64,000 bases of DNA, taken from NCBI RefSeq assembly GCF_022701175.1, contig NZ_CP078088.1, positions 1,674,001-1,738,000 of the forward strand, written 5' to 3'. Position numbers and translations under genes: made by a program. A model generated the notes under the pieces. It did no database searches. It saw only the letters and a list, made by a program, of their open reading frames with translations, and had not been told where the DNA came from. How positions within the stretch are numbered: the first letter of the stretch is position 1; the number at the start of each line of letters is the position of its first letter. Source of the DNA: Allobaculum sp. Allo2. Lineage in GTDB: Bacteria > Bacillota_I > Bacilli_A > Erysipelotrichales > Erysipelotrichaceae. Positions 23,741-34,201 of the stretch are shown one piece after another.

Positions 23741-23940
23741 GATTCCAGGTTAGCAGCTGTGCATCCAAATTCAACGGATACGTCATTAATTGTGCAGGAA
23801 AAGCAGCTAGCAAGGATTTACTACCAGGCAATTCTGTGGAGTCCGAAAAATCATGATAGGATGAGCCTGTCTGATCCCTGCAATCGACAATGCTACAGGG
23901 ATGTCTTTGAAAGTGGCCAGAGAGACAGGAGAGATGAAAT

Positions 23941-24333
23941 ATGATTGAAGTAACGGCGGCTATCCTGCATAGAGATGGAAAAATTCTGATCTGCCAGAGA
24001 CCAGACGATAAAAGCTGCGGCGGCTTATGGGAGTTTCCCGGCGGCAAACAGGAACCGGGCGAGAGTCTGGAAGACTGCCTGAAGCGGGAGTGCCAGGAAG
24101 AACTGGGCATTCAGATCGGCGATCTCAGGCCATTTTCAGACGTCTGTCTGGAAGATCGAAATCTTCATCTTCACTTTTTTCAGTGCAGACAGACTGGCGG
24201 TCAGCTCGAACGCAAGGAACATCCGGCCTTCGCCTGGATCACTCCGGACGAAATTGATCAGTACACCTTCTGTCCCTCGGATACAAAGATGTTAGAAGAG
24301 GCCGATCGCCGAGCGCTTTTGCGGATCCTTTAA
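23941..24333 (+). CDS. NUDIX (deoxy)nucleoside triphosphate pyrophosphohydrolase, MutT type
   Basis: 130 residues, intact. It starts IEVTAAILHRDGKILICQRP and carries the full NUDIX box from about residue 38 (GGKQEPGESLEDCLKRECQEEL, i.e. Gx5Ex5[UA]xREx2EE). The length fits MutT-like enzymes that remove 8-oxo-dGTP or 5-methyl-dCTP. Trp-28 (GLWEFPGG) is typical of the group. SD AGGAGA. It is divergent from the PLD-helicase-DUF3427 gene across a 200-base intergenic region, suggesting shared control. It ends at a very strong terminator. Confidence 0.9.
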   Translation: MIEVTAAILHRDGKILICQRPDDKSCGGLWEFPGGKQEPGESLEDCLKRECQEELGIQIGDLRPFSDVCLEDRNLHLHFFQCRQTGGQLERKEHPAFAWITPDEIDQYTFCPSDTKMLEEADRRALLRIL

Positions 24334-24350
24334 AAAATAATCGATAAACG

Positions 24351-24405
24351 AAAAACAGATTCAGATCGTCCTGCAGGTGCATGGACATATCTGAATCTGT
24401 TTTTA
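24351..24405. terminator. Strong bidirectional terminator
   Basis: Sixteen-base stem AAAAACAGATTCAGAT / ATCTGAATCTGTTTTT. It serves the NUDIX gene (+) and the membrane-protein gene (-). Confidence 0.9.
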
Positions 24406-24464
24406 TTGTTTTTATCAATGTTCCGCTTCTATTTTGATTATCGAAAACCAGCTGTCAGGCTCGA

Positions 24465-25439
24465 TCAGTCGTCGACTGCGTTGAGTGGACAGCCAACTTC
24501 ACTCTGTTCGGACTGGCGCTCGGAAGACTGACGGCTGAGGCTGTCCTCTCGTTCCTGAATACGGTCGTCGCATTCTTCGATCAGATCCTGAGCTTCTTCT
24601 GCTTCCGCTGTCGACGGATTTTGTTCGATCAGATCTTCCAGCGTGTTTTTGGCTTCTTCGTAGTTTTCTTCTCCCATCAGAGCTTTGGCATCGAGAAGAA
24701 GACGTGCTGGGCCAAATTCGAGTTCTTCGTTACGGCTGTTCGCGTCCGAGAGATCGCTCTGTACGGAAGCAAGTTCACCTTGCAGGCTGGCCTTTTCTTC
24801 CTGAAGCGTATACAGATTCACACCCAGGACAGGAATTGCGATCAGGGAAGCGATGAGAAGGACGCAGAGAACGCCAAGAATGATGAAGGAAGCGATCATC
24901 TTTTTACGATGGGAAGAATTTTCGTCTTTTGTCATTGCGTAGTGACGTTTGAACACGTCGGCGAAGCTTTCTTCATCCGAGCCGTTCTTTTTGGCTTGTC
25001 GCCCGCTTTCTTTGGCTTGTCTTTCTTTTTCTCTGGTCGGATTTTCGGCGCACTGGTTTCCTCGGCTTTTTCGGATACTTTTTTCTTTTCTTTCGTCTTT
25101 AGCAGGCAGATCCTTTTCCTGACTTTTTACAGGTTCATCCGAATGCTTTTTCGTTTTCCAGAAACCAGCCTTCTTTTCGCCGGATGCGGGAGTCATTGTC
25201 TGATCCGAATCCTCCGCCTGGCCCGTACCCGCTGCCTGTGCCGTGTCTGTCGTTTGAGCTGTAAGCGGCTGTTCTGGATCGGAAGCTGATTTTTCGGTTT
25301 CCGCCAGACTGGATTTTGAAGGAGCGGAAGCTTCCTCCAGATTCTGATGGTTCAAAGCCGGATCCGAATCTGGTGTTTTTGGAAGTTCAGGCATGTCAGA
25401 TGGAGTATGGGCTCCGAAATTTTTCTCATCAGTAGTCAT
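24465..25439 (-). CDS. Single-pass membrane protein with disordered N-terminus and coiled coil
   Basis: 324 residues. Residues 1-175 are low-complexity and charged (Asp/Glu/Lys/Gln/Ser/Thr). One membrane segment runs about 185-210 (IASFIILGVLCVLLIASLIAIPVLG). After it a coiled coil (LQEEKASLQGELASVQSDLSDANSRNEELE) leads to a helical TPR-like stretch (ARLLLDAKALMGEENYEEAKNTLEDLIEQNP) and a Gln/Ser-rich end. This is the topology of an envelope scaffold with an extracytoplasmic repeat; no family is recognised. A 13-codon reading frame with the good SD ends on the start codon (25436-25477). That frame may be the true N-terminus, lost by a missing base. Confidence 0.6.
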   Translation of the reverse strand: MTTDEKNFGAHTPSDMPELPKTPDSDPALNHQNLEEASAPSKSSLAETEKSASDPEQPLTAQTTDTAQAAGTGQAEDSDQTMTPASGEKKAGFWKTKKHSDEPVKSQEKDLPAKDERKEKSIRKSRGNQCAENPTREKERQAKESGRQAKKNGSDEESFADVFKRHYAMTKDENSSHRKKMIASFIILGVLCVLLIASLIAIPVLGVNLYTLQEEKASLQGELASVQSDLSDANSRNEELEFGPARLLLDAKALMGEENYEEAKNTLEDLIEQNPSTAEAEEAQDLIEECDDRIQEREDSLSRQSSERQSEQSEVGCPLNAVDD

Positions 25440-25477
25440 ACGAATGGCGCAAGGATACCGATGTCAAAACAGGACAT
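25436..25477 (-). CDS. Leader frame overlapping the membrane-protein start
   Basis: Encodes MSCFDIGILAPFV, preceded by AGGAGGGG about 13 bases upstream. Its TGA overlaps the next ATG (ATGA). It is either a coupled leader peptide or the displaced N-terminus of the membrane protein if a base is missing. Confidence 0.35.
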   Translation of the reverse strand: MSCFDIGILAPFV

Positions 25478-25827
25478 CAAAGGAATTGCGCCCCTCCTTT
25501 TATATAGGTATCCAGATGACGTTACAAAAAGCGGATCATCTTTCCTGGATGAATAGCTGGAAGAATTCAGAGAGAAAAAGTCAGTGAACCATAACCTGAG
25601 AAGGGTAAGATATTTTTCTGACCGAATGGATGGTTCGATTTGAATCTCTCTGATCTTTTTTGAATCGCAAATTCCGTATCATTATTGCATTTTCCTTAGA
25701 AAGCAACAACTCAGTCGAAAGGTATATCTTTTGAGATAAACGGCAGTTAAAATACGAAATGACAACCGCGGCATAATTCGAATACTATGAAAGAATATTC
25801 ATATTGGATAAAAAATGTAAAATTGTC
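25478..25827. other. AT-rich intergenic region before the IS element
   Basis: About 350 bases, visibly more AT-rich than its surroundings. No gene, terminator or RNA is recognised. The composition matches the IS flank and may be horizontally acquired. Confidence 0.4.
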
Positions 25828-25856
25828 ATTAATTAGAACTTTCCCAATCAGCTAAA

Positions 25857-27376
25857 CTATACGGTCGGATTTTTGCGTGGACGACCACGTTTCCTTTTGG
25901 GTTTATCTACCGAATCTGGTCGTGGAATCAGATCAAGTTTTTGAAGAATTGCAATCTGGCTTGGATTCATTTTGATCAGTTCCCACTCATTATCATTTTT
26001 ATTCTTTTGCCTCTTTGCAGGATGTGCATGATTTTTTATAGCTCATGTCCTCAAGGAGGCCTTTTTCGTCGAACAGGTTCAGAAGTCTGAACGTAATGAC
26101 GGTCGACAGGAAATCAATGAATTCGCTGCCGATCACTGAGTAGTCATCATGGACTCTGGTTCCATCAAAGCCGAGGGCGTTCATGTAATACCGCATAACG
26201 ATCTCGATTTGCCAGCGGTAACTATAGGTCTTCCAGGCATCTTCCGGAGCCAGATCGACATCTGATTCAAAGACCACTGTTCCAAATGTACGTTTTTCTT
26301 TTCGTATTCTTCGAAACTGTACTTGTCTTTACGATGCTTATCCAGCCAGTCCGTCTCCTCCTGGGCTGCTCTTCTTGGGTCACGGAAACTGTAGAGCCAC
26401 TTTTCCTTATTGGACAGCTTCACTTTCTTAAACTGAATTGGCTCCATCTGCCCTAGAAAGCCGCAGCAGCCTTCGATCACTCCCTCGAAGTTATACATCT
26501 CATGATCGAAGGCAAGCTTGGCATTCCGATGAAGCGGGTTGAAATAATGAAGCTGCGGGCAGTCTTTAAGGATTTCTTCGATCGATTTGACGGGAAATCC
26601 CTTATCTCCAACCATTATTCCGCTTTGAATGCCATTCTGTTTCACAAAACTGTCATAGAAAGTCAGGTCGAGCATATTGCCGGGAAAGCACTGCGAACAG
26701 ATGGGTTCCATTTTTTCCAGATCAAAAGCATAGAGTACGGAAATATCCCGTCTTCCTTTCAGTCTGGCTTTTCTGGAAAATTCCGAAAGCGTGTTTTGCC
26801 TGGAATCGTTCGACTTCAGTGTTCCATCGATCAGAAGATGATCATCAATCCCAACTTTAGCTGCCCGGTTTTTCATGAACTTCAGAATTCGGTTACACGT
26901 TTTTCCAAGATCTTTTTGAAATATGCTGATCGTATTCTTGCTCATCGCGGTTTCTGGCATCAGCTCCGTCAGAAACGACTCATCGTAACTCTCTTTGAGT
27001 TCGCAGTCTTTGATATGCGGATAGCAGACGCGAAGAATGGCCATGCACAGAATCTTATCGGCGTCCTGACGGTTATAGACCTGAAGCAGTTCATCCAACA
27101 GGTCAGCGGACAGCCTGTAACAGAGCTCAACATTGGCCCAGTCTTTAAGAACTGTCTTAGATGTATGAACCGCTGGAGAAGTCGGTTCTTCAAGAGGTAC
27201 GAATTTGCCATTAATGATGTGGCCGATAGTAGGACCATCGACTGGATAACAATGGCCATTCTTGCGAATACAGCCGACTCGCTGTTTGACAGCGTATCGA
27301 TCTTTGTTTTTCCATAAGCGTAAACAATCGTATTTTTGGGACGTGGGACGGCACGAATCTCAGCTGAGACAGACAT
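25857..27376 (-). CDS. DDE transposase of the IS element (four frameshifts)
   Basis: About 508 residues after repair. The N-terminal segment (IRAVPRPKNTIVYAYGKNKDRYAV) is followed by a helical region. The catalytic core has DHLLIDGTLKS (first Asp), GIMVGDKGF (second Asp) and YSYRWQIEIVMRYY carrying the YxxRWxIE-type third acidic residue of IS4-like transposases. A basic tail KRKRGRPRKNPTV ends the protein. Breaks are near 27308, 26299, 26038 and 26000, all A runs. Since all breaks are homopolymer contractions the transposase may be active. The start ATG at 27376 lies 26 codons into no other gene; its SD is AAAGGAG-like. Confidence 0.8.
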
Positions 27377-27549
27377 TTTTGGCTCCTTTTCGTATAGTGT
27401 ATTTATATCTGTCTTATATCATTAAATAATCTATACAGGGAGGATTTTTATAATAAAAATGAAATTTCTCAGAATCAAATTGATTTACGATTTTTGCTTA
27501 ATAATGCTTGTTAATCGCATGTCTGGTCATGAAGCCAGGCAGAATTAAA

Positions 27550-27573
27550 AGAGAGCCTCGAAAAAGGCTCTCT
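27550..27573. terminator. Hairpin inside the right end of the IS element
   Basis: AGAGAGCCT-cgaaaa-AGGCTCTCT. It is likely to shield the transposase gene from outside transcription; the T run is weak. Confidence 0.5.
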
Positions 27574-27649
27574 AATGAGATAAAGTTTCAAAAACGAGCG
27601 ATTAGTATAGTTAAGCTCGTTGGGAAAGTTCTAATTAATTGTTTTTGTC

Positions 27650-27690
27650 AATTGAAAACTGGTCCAGTTGCGTAATTGAAAACTGATCCA
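27650..27690. repeat. Pair of 17-base repeats resembling an IS21-family end
   Basis: AATTGAAAACTGGTCCA (27650-27666) and AATTGAAAACTGATCCA (27674-27690) differ at one base and are 7 bases apart. Spaced repeats with a TGGxxCAGTTTTCAATT core are typical of IS21-type ends. No IS21 genes are present, so this is probably a relict end between the complete IS element and the adhesin gene. Confidence 0.5.
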
Positions 27691-27716
27691 CTTTGGAACT
27701 CCGCTCTTAAAGCTGG

Positions 27717-30700
27717 TTATTGGACGCGTTTCCGTAAATATAGAATCGTGCTTCCTGCTGCCGTAAAGAGAAGGATCCAGAACCAGACAAAAGTCAGATT
27801 TCCTGTATTTGGCGGCCAAGCGGGCTTTGGAGCGGCGGATTTAACCATATTCACAAAGACAGGCTCTTTGTCATAGGTAACGGCTGCTGCCAGTTTTCCC
27901 GAGCTGTCTTTTTCAATTTTAACGTTCACTTTGAACTGCGACGAGTCGTATTCAATGCTGGTATCCTTTCCGGCCTTTTCACGAAGAATCAGTTCTTCTG
28001 TGCCTTCCTGGTCGAAAGCCAGCGGATCAAAGACAATCGATCCGTCCTTTTTGTTGGTGACGGTCTGAATGACGTTTCCATCGTGAACAAGTTCAAAGGA
28101 AAATGCCCCTTCCTTGAGGGTTCCGTTTTTCAGCTGCTTTTTCGCGGCGACTGCAACCCTTACCGGCTCGGTCGCGGAGGATGTATACACATTATGAAAT
28201 GGGAGATTCTGCGGCCAGACGACGGAAATAGTCAGTGCACCTTCCTTAAGGGACACATTGTAGCTCCACTTGAGCAGGGTGCTGTCGTAGTGAATATTTT
28301 GATCCTCTCCGGCATTTTCCTGCAGGGTGATTTCGTAATGACCGGGCTTTACAAAGCGAAGTTCCTTGCCGAAAAAGGCAATATCGCCATTGGCCGCATT
28401 GGTAACTTCCTGCGGACTGTCCCATAAATTGCCGTCGACGAATACGCCATCCGCGACGTCCGTTTTCAGACTCCAGGTAAAATGGAATTCATTTTCTTCG
28501 AGTGTTTTGCCGCTCAGTTCCTTTGTACCAAACGGGAGCGCATCGGCAACAGCGGGAATCGCGGCAATTGGATTTTCAAAAAGAATCTGATCGACCGGCT
28601 GATCATTGCGGAAGATTCTGGGCTGCTGAGCAGTAAGCACGCCCTGTCCGTTATCGACTACATCGATTTCAATTCGATATTTGGCCGAATCAAACTGCAG
28701 AGCTTCCTGCGGATAACCGGAGACGGCAGGGAGTTCTTCCAGCTGGTATACATAAGTTCCAGCCTTGTGGAACGTCTGATTTTTCAAAATATCAAAGGCG
28801 CCTTGAGGCGAATACAAAACGCTTTGTACCCCTTTTGGATCCGTCATCAGAAAACGGAAGATCGCATCTTCGATTCCAGAATCCGCTGTGGAGGAGAGAA
28901 CAATTTTTCCTCCAGTTAGGGAAACGGCACTCTGTTCATCGAACTGCGGCGCATAGAGATTTTCAAACTGAAGCGCGTTCGCGTCGTAGTCGGCGTGATT
29001 GAGATACGTAATATGCGCCTGCAAACTGGCGGTTCGCGTATCAAGAGCTACTTCGGCCATCACATAATGAAGACTCGCATCCTGTTCAATGGCCGGCGAA
29101 TGGGTTGGATCTTCCTGAATCTGGAAGAAGTAGCGTCCCGGCTTTAAAAACTGAATGTTTTCAAAGGAAAAGTCGGCTGGAGTGCCGTTTTCTGCAGCTC
29201 CAGAATAGACGGGATCCGAGATCTGAATGCTTTTGTCTGCAATCGCCTGGATCGTTTCCGGATTTGCACCGGAAAGAGTAAACGAGAATTCATTGGCTGC
29301 CATATCGCGTCCCTGCAACGTTTTCTCACCCTGGATCGATGCGATGGCTGGGGAATACTCGTAATGGTTGGTCAGCACGGCCTGCTCTGGAGTGAGAGGC
29401 TGATGATCCTGCGTAAAATACTGTGGCGTGCAGACTACGGTTTCCGTGCCGTACACCAGTGCTCGGGTAACCACCACGTCCAGAAGAATCTTCTGATTGC
29501 TTGCCGACATGCCAGGAACAGCCGGGTTGAGGGACTCAATTGGATCTTCGCTGATCTCGTAATGGTACGTCTTGCCGATGTGTGAAGAATCAAAGGAAAT
29601 CGCCGGGAACTGCACTAGCGATCCGGCATTGGCAGCCTGAACGGACCCATTGGAAGTTCCCGCAGGCATCGGAGCGTCTTCATTGAGTGCGTGAAGGGTA
29701 AAGGAAAACGTAAATGCGTCAGGGGCGGCTATGCCACTTTGTTCGCTGTCTGAACCGTTTGGAAACGCTGCAATCTGTTTGGTGATGGAAGGACTGTACT
29801 GGGTTTCCTGCGCATTATACGCATTGGTAAATACGGCGGAACCGACTGCGTTCTGAACCGATTCGCCCTGATCATTTCGCAGCTGAATAATCTGGGGGCC
29901 GACCTGCATCGTTCCGTTGCCGCCATCGGTTACCGTGATCTGCACCGCATACACGCTCAGGGAATTTGAGACGCCGGGAAGAGATTCTTCCGGTTCTTTT
30001 TCATAGATCGCGTAAATGTATTGACCGGGACGATCAAACGTAACCGATCCAAAGTCAAACGCTCTCGAAGCGTCCGATTCCTGAACGACCGCATTCGCTT
30101 TTGCGGCAGCGGGGCGTTCGCCGGGGAAAGGGCACGGACTTCAAAAGTAAAGGAATCGCCATTCTGCCAGTTTCTGCCGGTGAGGACTTTTTCGCCGCGC
30201 AGATAACTCTGATCCGGCGTCAGCGTTAATGGGCTCAGGGAATACGTATTCACAAAATGAATGGATGCGCGCGTACCCGGGATGAATTCAAGGGCTTCTG
30301 AGGAATTGCTGTCGCTTTCCTCCGTTTGACTTCCATGAATCGTATGAACCGAGCAGGTGAAACCCGGAACAGGGGTTTCTTCGATTTGAAGGGAAGAATA
30401 CAAAGGAACATTTTTAAGACGGATGGACTGTGTGCTGGAAAGTCTGAACGATGCTTTTCCGTTTGTGAACGACAGCTGATCGTCCTGATGCTCCGTATTT
30501 TCGATATCGATCTCTCCAGTAAAGGGAGTTCCATCCGGCTGAGTCAGTGTGGCTTCGTAAGTAAATACCGTATCGGGAGCGGGGTAATCGTCCTGGGAAA
30601 GCACGGTTTTTGAAATGGTGACGGAATGGTCGAGAGAGAGATCGAGCCGTCCGTTATTTCCAAGATACAGACGATAGGATGAACCGTCTGTTTCGCTCTC

Positions 30701-32595
30701 TTTTTCCAGTGTCGTAAGGTTTTTTCGGTTTCGGTCGGATTGTTTTCTTTAAGCGCGGTCTGTAACGCTGTAGGATCAGAATGTTCGGCATTATAAAACT
30801 CGTTTTCCGCTGCAGGGGTAAAGGAAGCCCAGGCTGCGCGACGGCTTTCCCATTGATTGGAAAAGAAACTGTACATGCTGATTTGCCGCGCGGTCGAGCT
30901 TTGGGCATGGGTGTTCAACCAGTTGACCGATTCCAGCGAGCTATCGTTTTTGATTCCTTTTAAAGCATCTTTCATAGAAATATTCAGGCTCGCCGTTGTC
31001 TGCACGGAAATCGGAATCGCATAAGTGACTTGTGCCGAATCGCTCATGTTTTCTTTTTCCGGCAGGGACGTGCGCGCATACACATCAAGTGGAAGAAGGA
31101 CTGCCGGAATCTGGGTTTCGAGAATATCGCCAATTCCGTGCTGTCCTTTGGTGATCGTCACCTTGATATCGGACAGATTGGCCATGACGCCTGATGCGTT
31201 AGTCGGCACTTGCCCAGAGAAGCGATAGAAAACAACATTTCCATTTGCACTTTGCGAGACAGGAGAATATTCCTGCCCGTTTACCGAAAGGATGGGATCG
31301 TCATACTGCATCCACTCACCGGCTTCGTCGTGCAGGGTGATATACCCGGAACTTTCTGGAGCGTTCGGATCGGTCTGGGTCGGATAGCCGCTTCCGCCGT
31401 CCATCGTCTGGAAAACAAAGTCAAAGGCGGCTTCCAGATCGGCTGGATTGTCGGCGCTCATATAATACTGATCGGAAGAGCGCGGCCCGAGGTCTTCGGA
31501 ATACAGGGTGGCGTCCGGAAAGTTCGAAGAAACCGCCTGCATGAAGCGGTTTGTATTTTCCTGGCCATTGACCAGCGCAACGTCGACATTGGGATCAGCA
31601 CCAGGAAAATGCCGATCGAATAGATCCTGGCTCCGGATTTTCGAATGCTGCTGGCCGCCGAAACCGCTTCGTTGGCGATGGAACGGGTGAAACCGTAACC
31701 GTTCGAGGGCATGCCGTCGGTAAAAAGATGACGATCTTGCTGCGGCCGTCCTGCTGGGATTCCTGAATCATTTTCTCGCCTTCCTGGAGGCCAAGGTTGC
31801 AGTAGGTAACGCCTTGGACCGAAAGCGCGTTAACGCAGTTCCGAAGGGACTGTATATCGCTGGTCAAAGGGATTTCCACCTTTGCATCATCGTTATACGT
31901 AATAATTCCGAGATTGGATTTCAGGGAATTCTCCCCGATCTCGCTGTTTGATTTTTCCAGACTGTTGATAAACAGATTCACGGAATCTTTCATGGCTTCA
32001 ATACGCGTCATTCCGGAATCGTTATAGCTGGCTATCATGCTTCCAGAAGTGTCGAGAACCATGACAACATCTACCGGATTGCTTAAAAGACCGGTAACGT
32101 TCGTCCAGCTTGAAAGCGCGGAGAGCGATACGTCAAACGAGGAATCTTCCGGCTGACTGGCCGTATGCAGCTGGACGTTTTTGGAAACAAGAATTTCCCC
32201 GATCCTCGACATGGACGTCTGCAGAGAACTGTACGGATCTGCGGACATGGAAAAAGAAATCGTATGATCGGCATTACAGCCGCTTGCCGCTTCGCGGGGC
32301 GTCAGAACGCGTTCACCGCCTGCAAAGCTGCCGGCCGAAGGCGAGGATCCTTCTGCATCGTGATCCGCTTGCTGTGTCGTTTCCATAGTCTGCGAAACCT
32401 TTGCGGATGAGAAGTTCGTTTCCTGCGCATGAGAGGGAACGATGGAAACGCCGTATCCCAGACAAAGCGCAAAAATGACCAGCCAGGAAAGCATCCAGTG
32501 CAGGAAACCGGATTGTTTTTGCCTTCGCTTTTTGTAAAAGACCTTTGGGACTGATCTTTACCATATACATGTTTTTGATTGTTCCACCGCTTCAT
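27717..32595 (-). CDS. VWA-domain pilus-type adhesin with isopeptide (FctA/Spy0128-like) modules, five frameshifts
   Basis: About 1625 residues. It has an extended signal peptide (MKRWNNQKHVYG..., hydrophobic WMLSWLVIFALCLGYGVS, cut near SHAQ). A von Willebrand A domain follows with MIDAS DTSGSM (about residue 185) and FLTDGMPS. A Cna-like module comes next (TFTYEATLTQPDGTPFTG). At least five FctA-like modules then repeat, each ending in patterns such as GKTYHYEISED, KAGTYVYQLEE or YDSSQFKVNVKI with a closing FxN, the isopeptide-forming arrangement. The end is PPNTGN, a hydrophobic segment and KRVQ, a variant sorting signal. Breaks are near 32553, 31722, 31606, 30721 and 30112. It resembles pilus-tip adhesins (RrgA/Spy0125 type). 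No sortase or backbone pilin is in view. SD GGGAGG. Confidence 0.85.
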
Positions 32596-32916
32596 AAAAG
32601 CCTCCCTTACTGTCATGGCTGTCCACATGCTCTCATCTGAAATGTATCATTTTGAAAAATACAATCCGTTGCGGTGACTAAGATATTTAAATGAGACATT
32701 ATGATCCGAAACAGTAAGAAACTGTCAAAATGTTGAATTATTCAGCAAACTGAACGTGTTACGTCAATGCCATTCGGTTAACTTAATGACATTGTACTTC
32801 GATGAAAAAACGGAAGAACGTGAACGAGTAATGTTCAGTTCTTCCGATTCGTCTTTTCGTCAATGGAAGAGCGAGCAATTTGAAATTTCAAATCCGCTCG
32901 GCAAATGTCCGAATCC
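32596..32916. other. Intergenic region between the adhesin and flavoprotein genes
   Basis: About 320 AT-rich bases holding the adhesin promoter region and the terminator of the flavoprotein gene (32805-32847). Two similar motifs, TCAATGCCATT and TTAATGACATT (about 32764-32793), are candidates for regulator sites. No gene is seen. Confidence 0.4.
32805..32847 (-). terminator. Terminator of the thioredoxin-reductase-like gene
   Basis: Minus strand: CGGAAGAAC / GTTCTTCCG stem followed by six T. Confidence 0.85.
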
Positions 32917-33813
32917 TTAGTTTTTGAGACTGGCAGAAATCGCCGCAATGGCTCCATCGCTTGCTGCGGTTACAACCTGACGCACTTTTTTCGCCCGAAT
33001 ATCTCCGATGGCATAAACGCCGTCCAGATTGGTTTCCATCGATTCATCGGTTAGAATGTAGCCGGCTTCATCGGTTTTCACGCCTTTGAAAAGCGGGGAA
33101 TTTGGAATGGCACCCGCATAAACGAAAATACCGGCACCTGGATCGGTAATAATACGCTCCGATCCATCGTTCAGATCGGTCAGGGTGAGAGTGTCGACTT
33201 GTTCGTTTCCGCTCACTTCAGTAAGGGCGCTGTGGGCAATGACTTCAATGCGGTCGTTATCGGCGACTTTTTCACGGAACTCAGCAATACAGGCCAGAGC
33301 CGGTTCAATGCAGACCAGATAAACCTTATTCGCAAATTCGGAAAGATACAGTGCTTCTTTCACGGCCCCGTCTGCACCGCCAATAACATAAACATCTTTA
33401 CCGGCATACGTTTTGGCATCTCTCGGCGCGTTCAGATACATGCCTGGATTGTCTTCACCGGGAATGCCCAGTTTCTTCTTTGTTCCGCCGGCCGCAATGA
33501 TTACGACGGGAGCGGTATATGTATTCTGCTCGGTCACTACCGTTTTCATTGGCTGATCGAGTTTTGTATCGATAACTTTTTCCTCAACGACTTCCACGTT
33601 GTAGCGATCTGCCTGATCCTGCATGCGCTTCGCAAATTCTGCACCGGTTTCCTGGTCCAGAACGCCTTCGTAATGGGTAATGCAGGAGACGTTCTTAATG
33701 AGGCCGCCTACACCGTTTTCATCCAGGACAACAACGTCCCTGCCGCGGCTTTTCGCATAAACAGCAGCGCTGATTCCCGCAGGACCTGCGCCGACAATAA
33801 TCATATCGTACAT
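32917..33813 (-). CDS. Thioredoxin-reductase-like FAD/NAD(P)H flavoprotein lacking CxxC
   Basis: 298 residues, intact. The FAD motif IIVGAGPAGISAAVYAKSRG (residues 5-24), the NAD(P)H motif YVIGGADGAVKEALYLSEFA (about 150-170) and the FAD-closing LDGVYAIGDIRAKKVRQV are all in place. The layout and size match TrxB. However, the segment that should hold the redox pair (A-C-x-x-C-D) reads LNAPRDAKTYAGKDVYV, with no cysteine. Reduction of thioredoxin by the standard mechanism is therefore unlikely; a ferredoxin/flavodoxin-NADP reductase-like or other disulfide-independent role is possible. The ATG at 33813 is set by GGAGG seven bases upstream. Confidence 0.85.
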   Translation of the reverse strand: MYDMIIVGAGPAGISAAVYAKSRGRDVVVLDENGVGGLIKNVSCITHYEGVLDQETGAEFAKRMQDQADRYNVEVVEEKVIDTKLDQPMKTVVTEQNTYTAPVVIIAAGGTKKKLGIPGEDNPGMYLNAPRDAKTYAGKDVYVIGGADGAVKEALYLSEFANKVYLVCIEPALACIAEFREKVADNDRIEVIAHSALTEVSGNEQVDTLTLTDLNDGSERIITDPGAGIFVYAGAIPNSPLFKGVKTDEAGYILTDESMETNLDGVYAIGDIRAKKVRQVVTAASDGAIAAISASLKN

Positions 33814-34201
33814 AAATAAACCTCCGCTTCTGCCCCCAAACCCGCAAAAATAAGAATCCTGAGCGGTCAGCTCGAGAAGAAGTTTTGCCGGGAGCAGATT
33901 CATCTATATTTTATAAGCGGGGAACAGGTGGAGCTTGTAATCTGCTCATGTCTGTTTTGACCTGCAAAGGAATGAAAAAGGGAGCGGGGAAGAAAGAATC
34001 AGACTCAAATTCTATGTTTATTCCATCGCCTTCCTGGTTCGAAATAATCGAATACCTGGTTTTAATGGGGAAGGGTAACGAATACATAAAAATGCCAGAG
34101 AGAAAAGCGAGATCCGTCTTTTCCGTCTGGCGTTTTCGCGTTGAAATAGATTGCCTTCAATCCAATTGTTTACGCAGCTGGCGCAATTACGTTAAAAAGC
34201 G
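33814..34201. other. Intergenic region with anti-sigma terminator and duplicated tail
   Basis: About 390 bases. It holds the likely flavoprotein promoter (TATAAA on the minus strand near 33911), the terminator at 34086-34137 and part of a 62-64 base tandem duplication (34178-34303). No gene is seen. Confidence 0.4.
34086..34137 (-). terminator. Terminator of the sigma/anti-sigma operon
   Basis: Minus strand GCCAGA ... TCTGGC followed by ATTTTTATG. The long A/T-rich loop weakens it. Confidence 0.5.

Larger units (their letters stand above)
25828..27639. mobile_element. Complete insertion sequence with about 30-base inverted ends
   Basis: The ends carry a perfect 20-base inverted repeat (ATTAATTAGAACTTTCCCAA at 25828-25847, its complement at 27620-27639) that continues imperfectly inward for about 10 bases. 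Total is 1812 bases with one transposase gene on the minus strand. The hairpin at 27550-27573 inside the right end could block outside transcription. No clear target duplication is visible in the flanks. It is assigned to the IS4-like DDE superfamily (perhaps IS1634-like) from the transposase. Confidence 0.8.

Noticed and set aside
27650..27690. CRISPR-like repeat pair
   Set aside because: Only two copies with a 7-base spacer; the sequence matches the style of IS21 ends.
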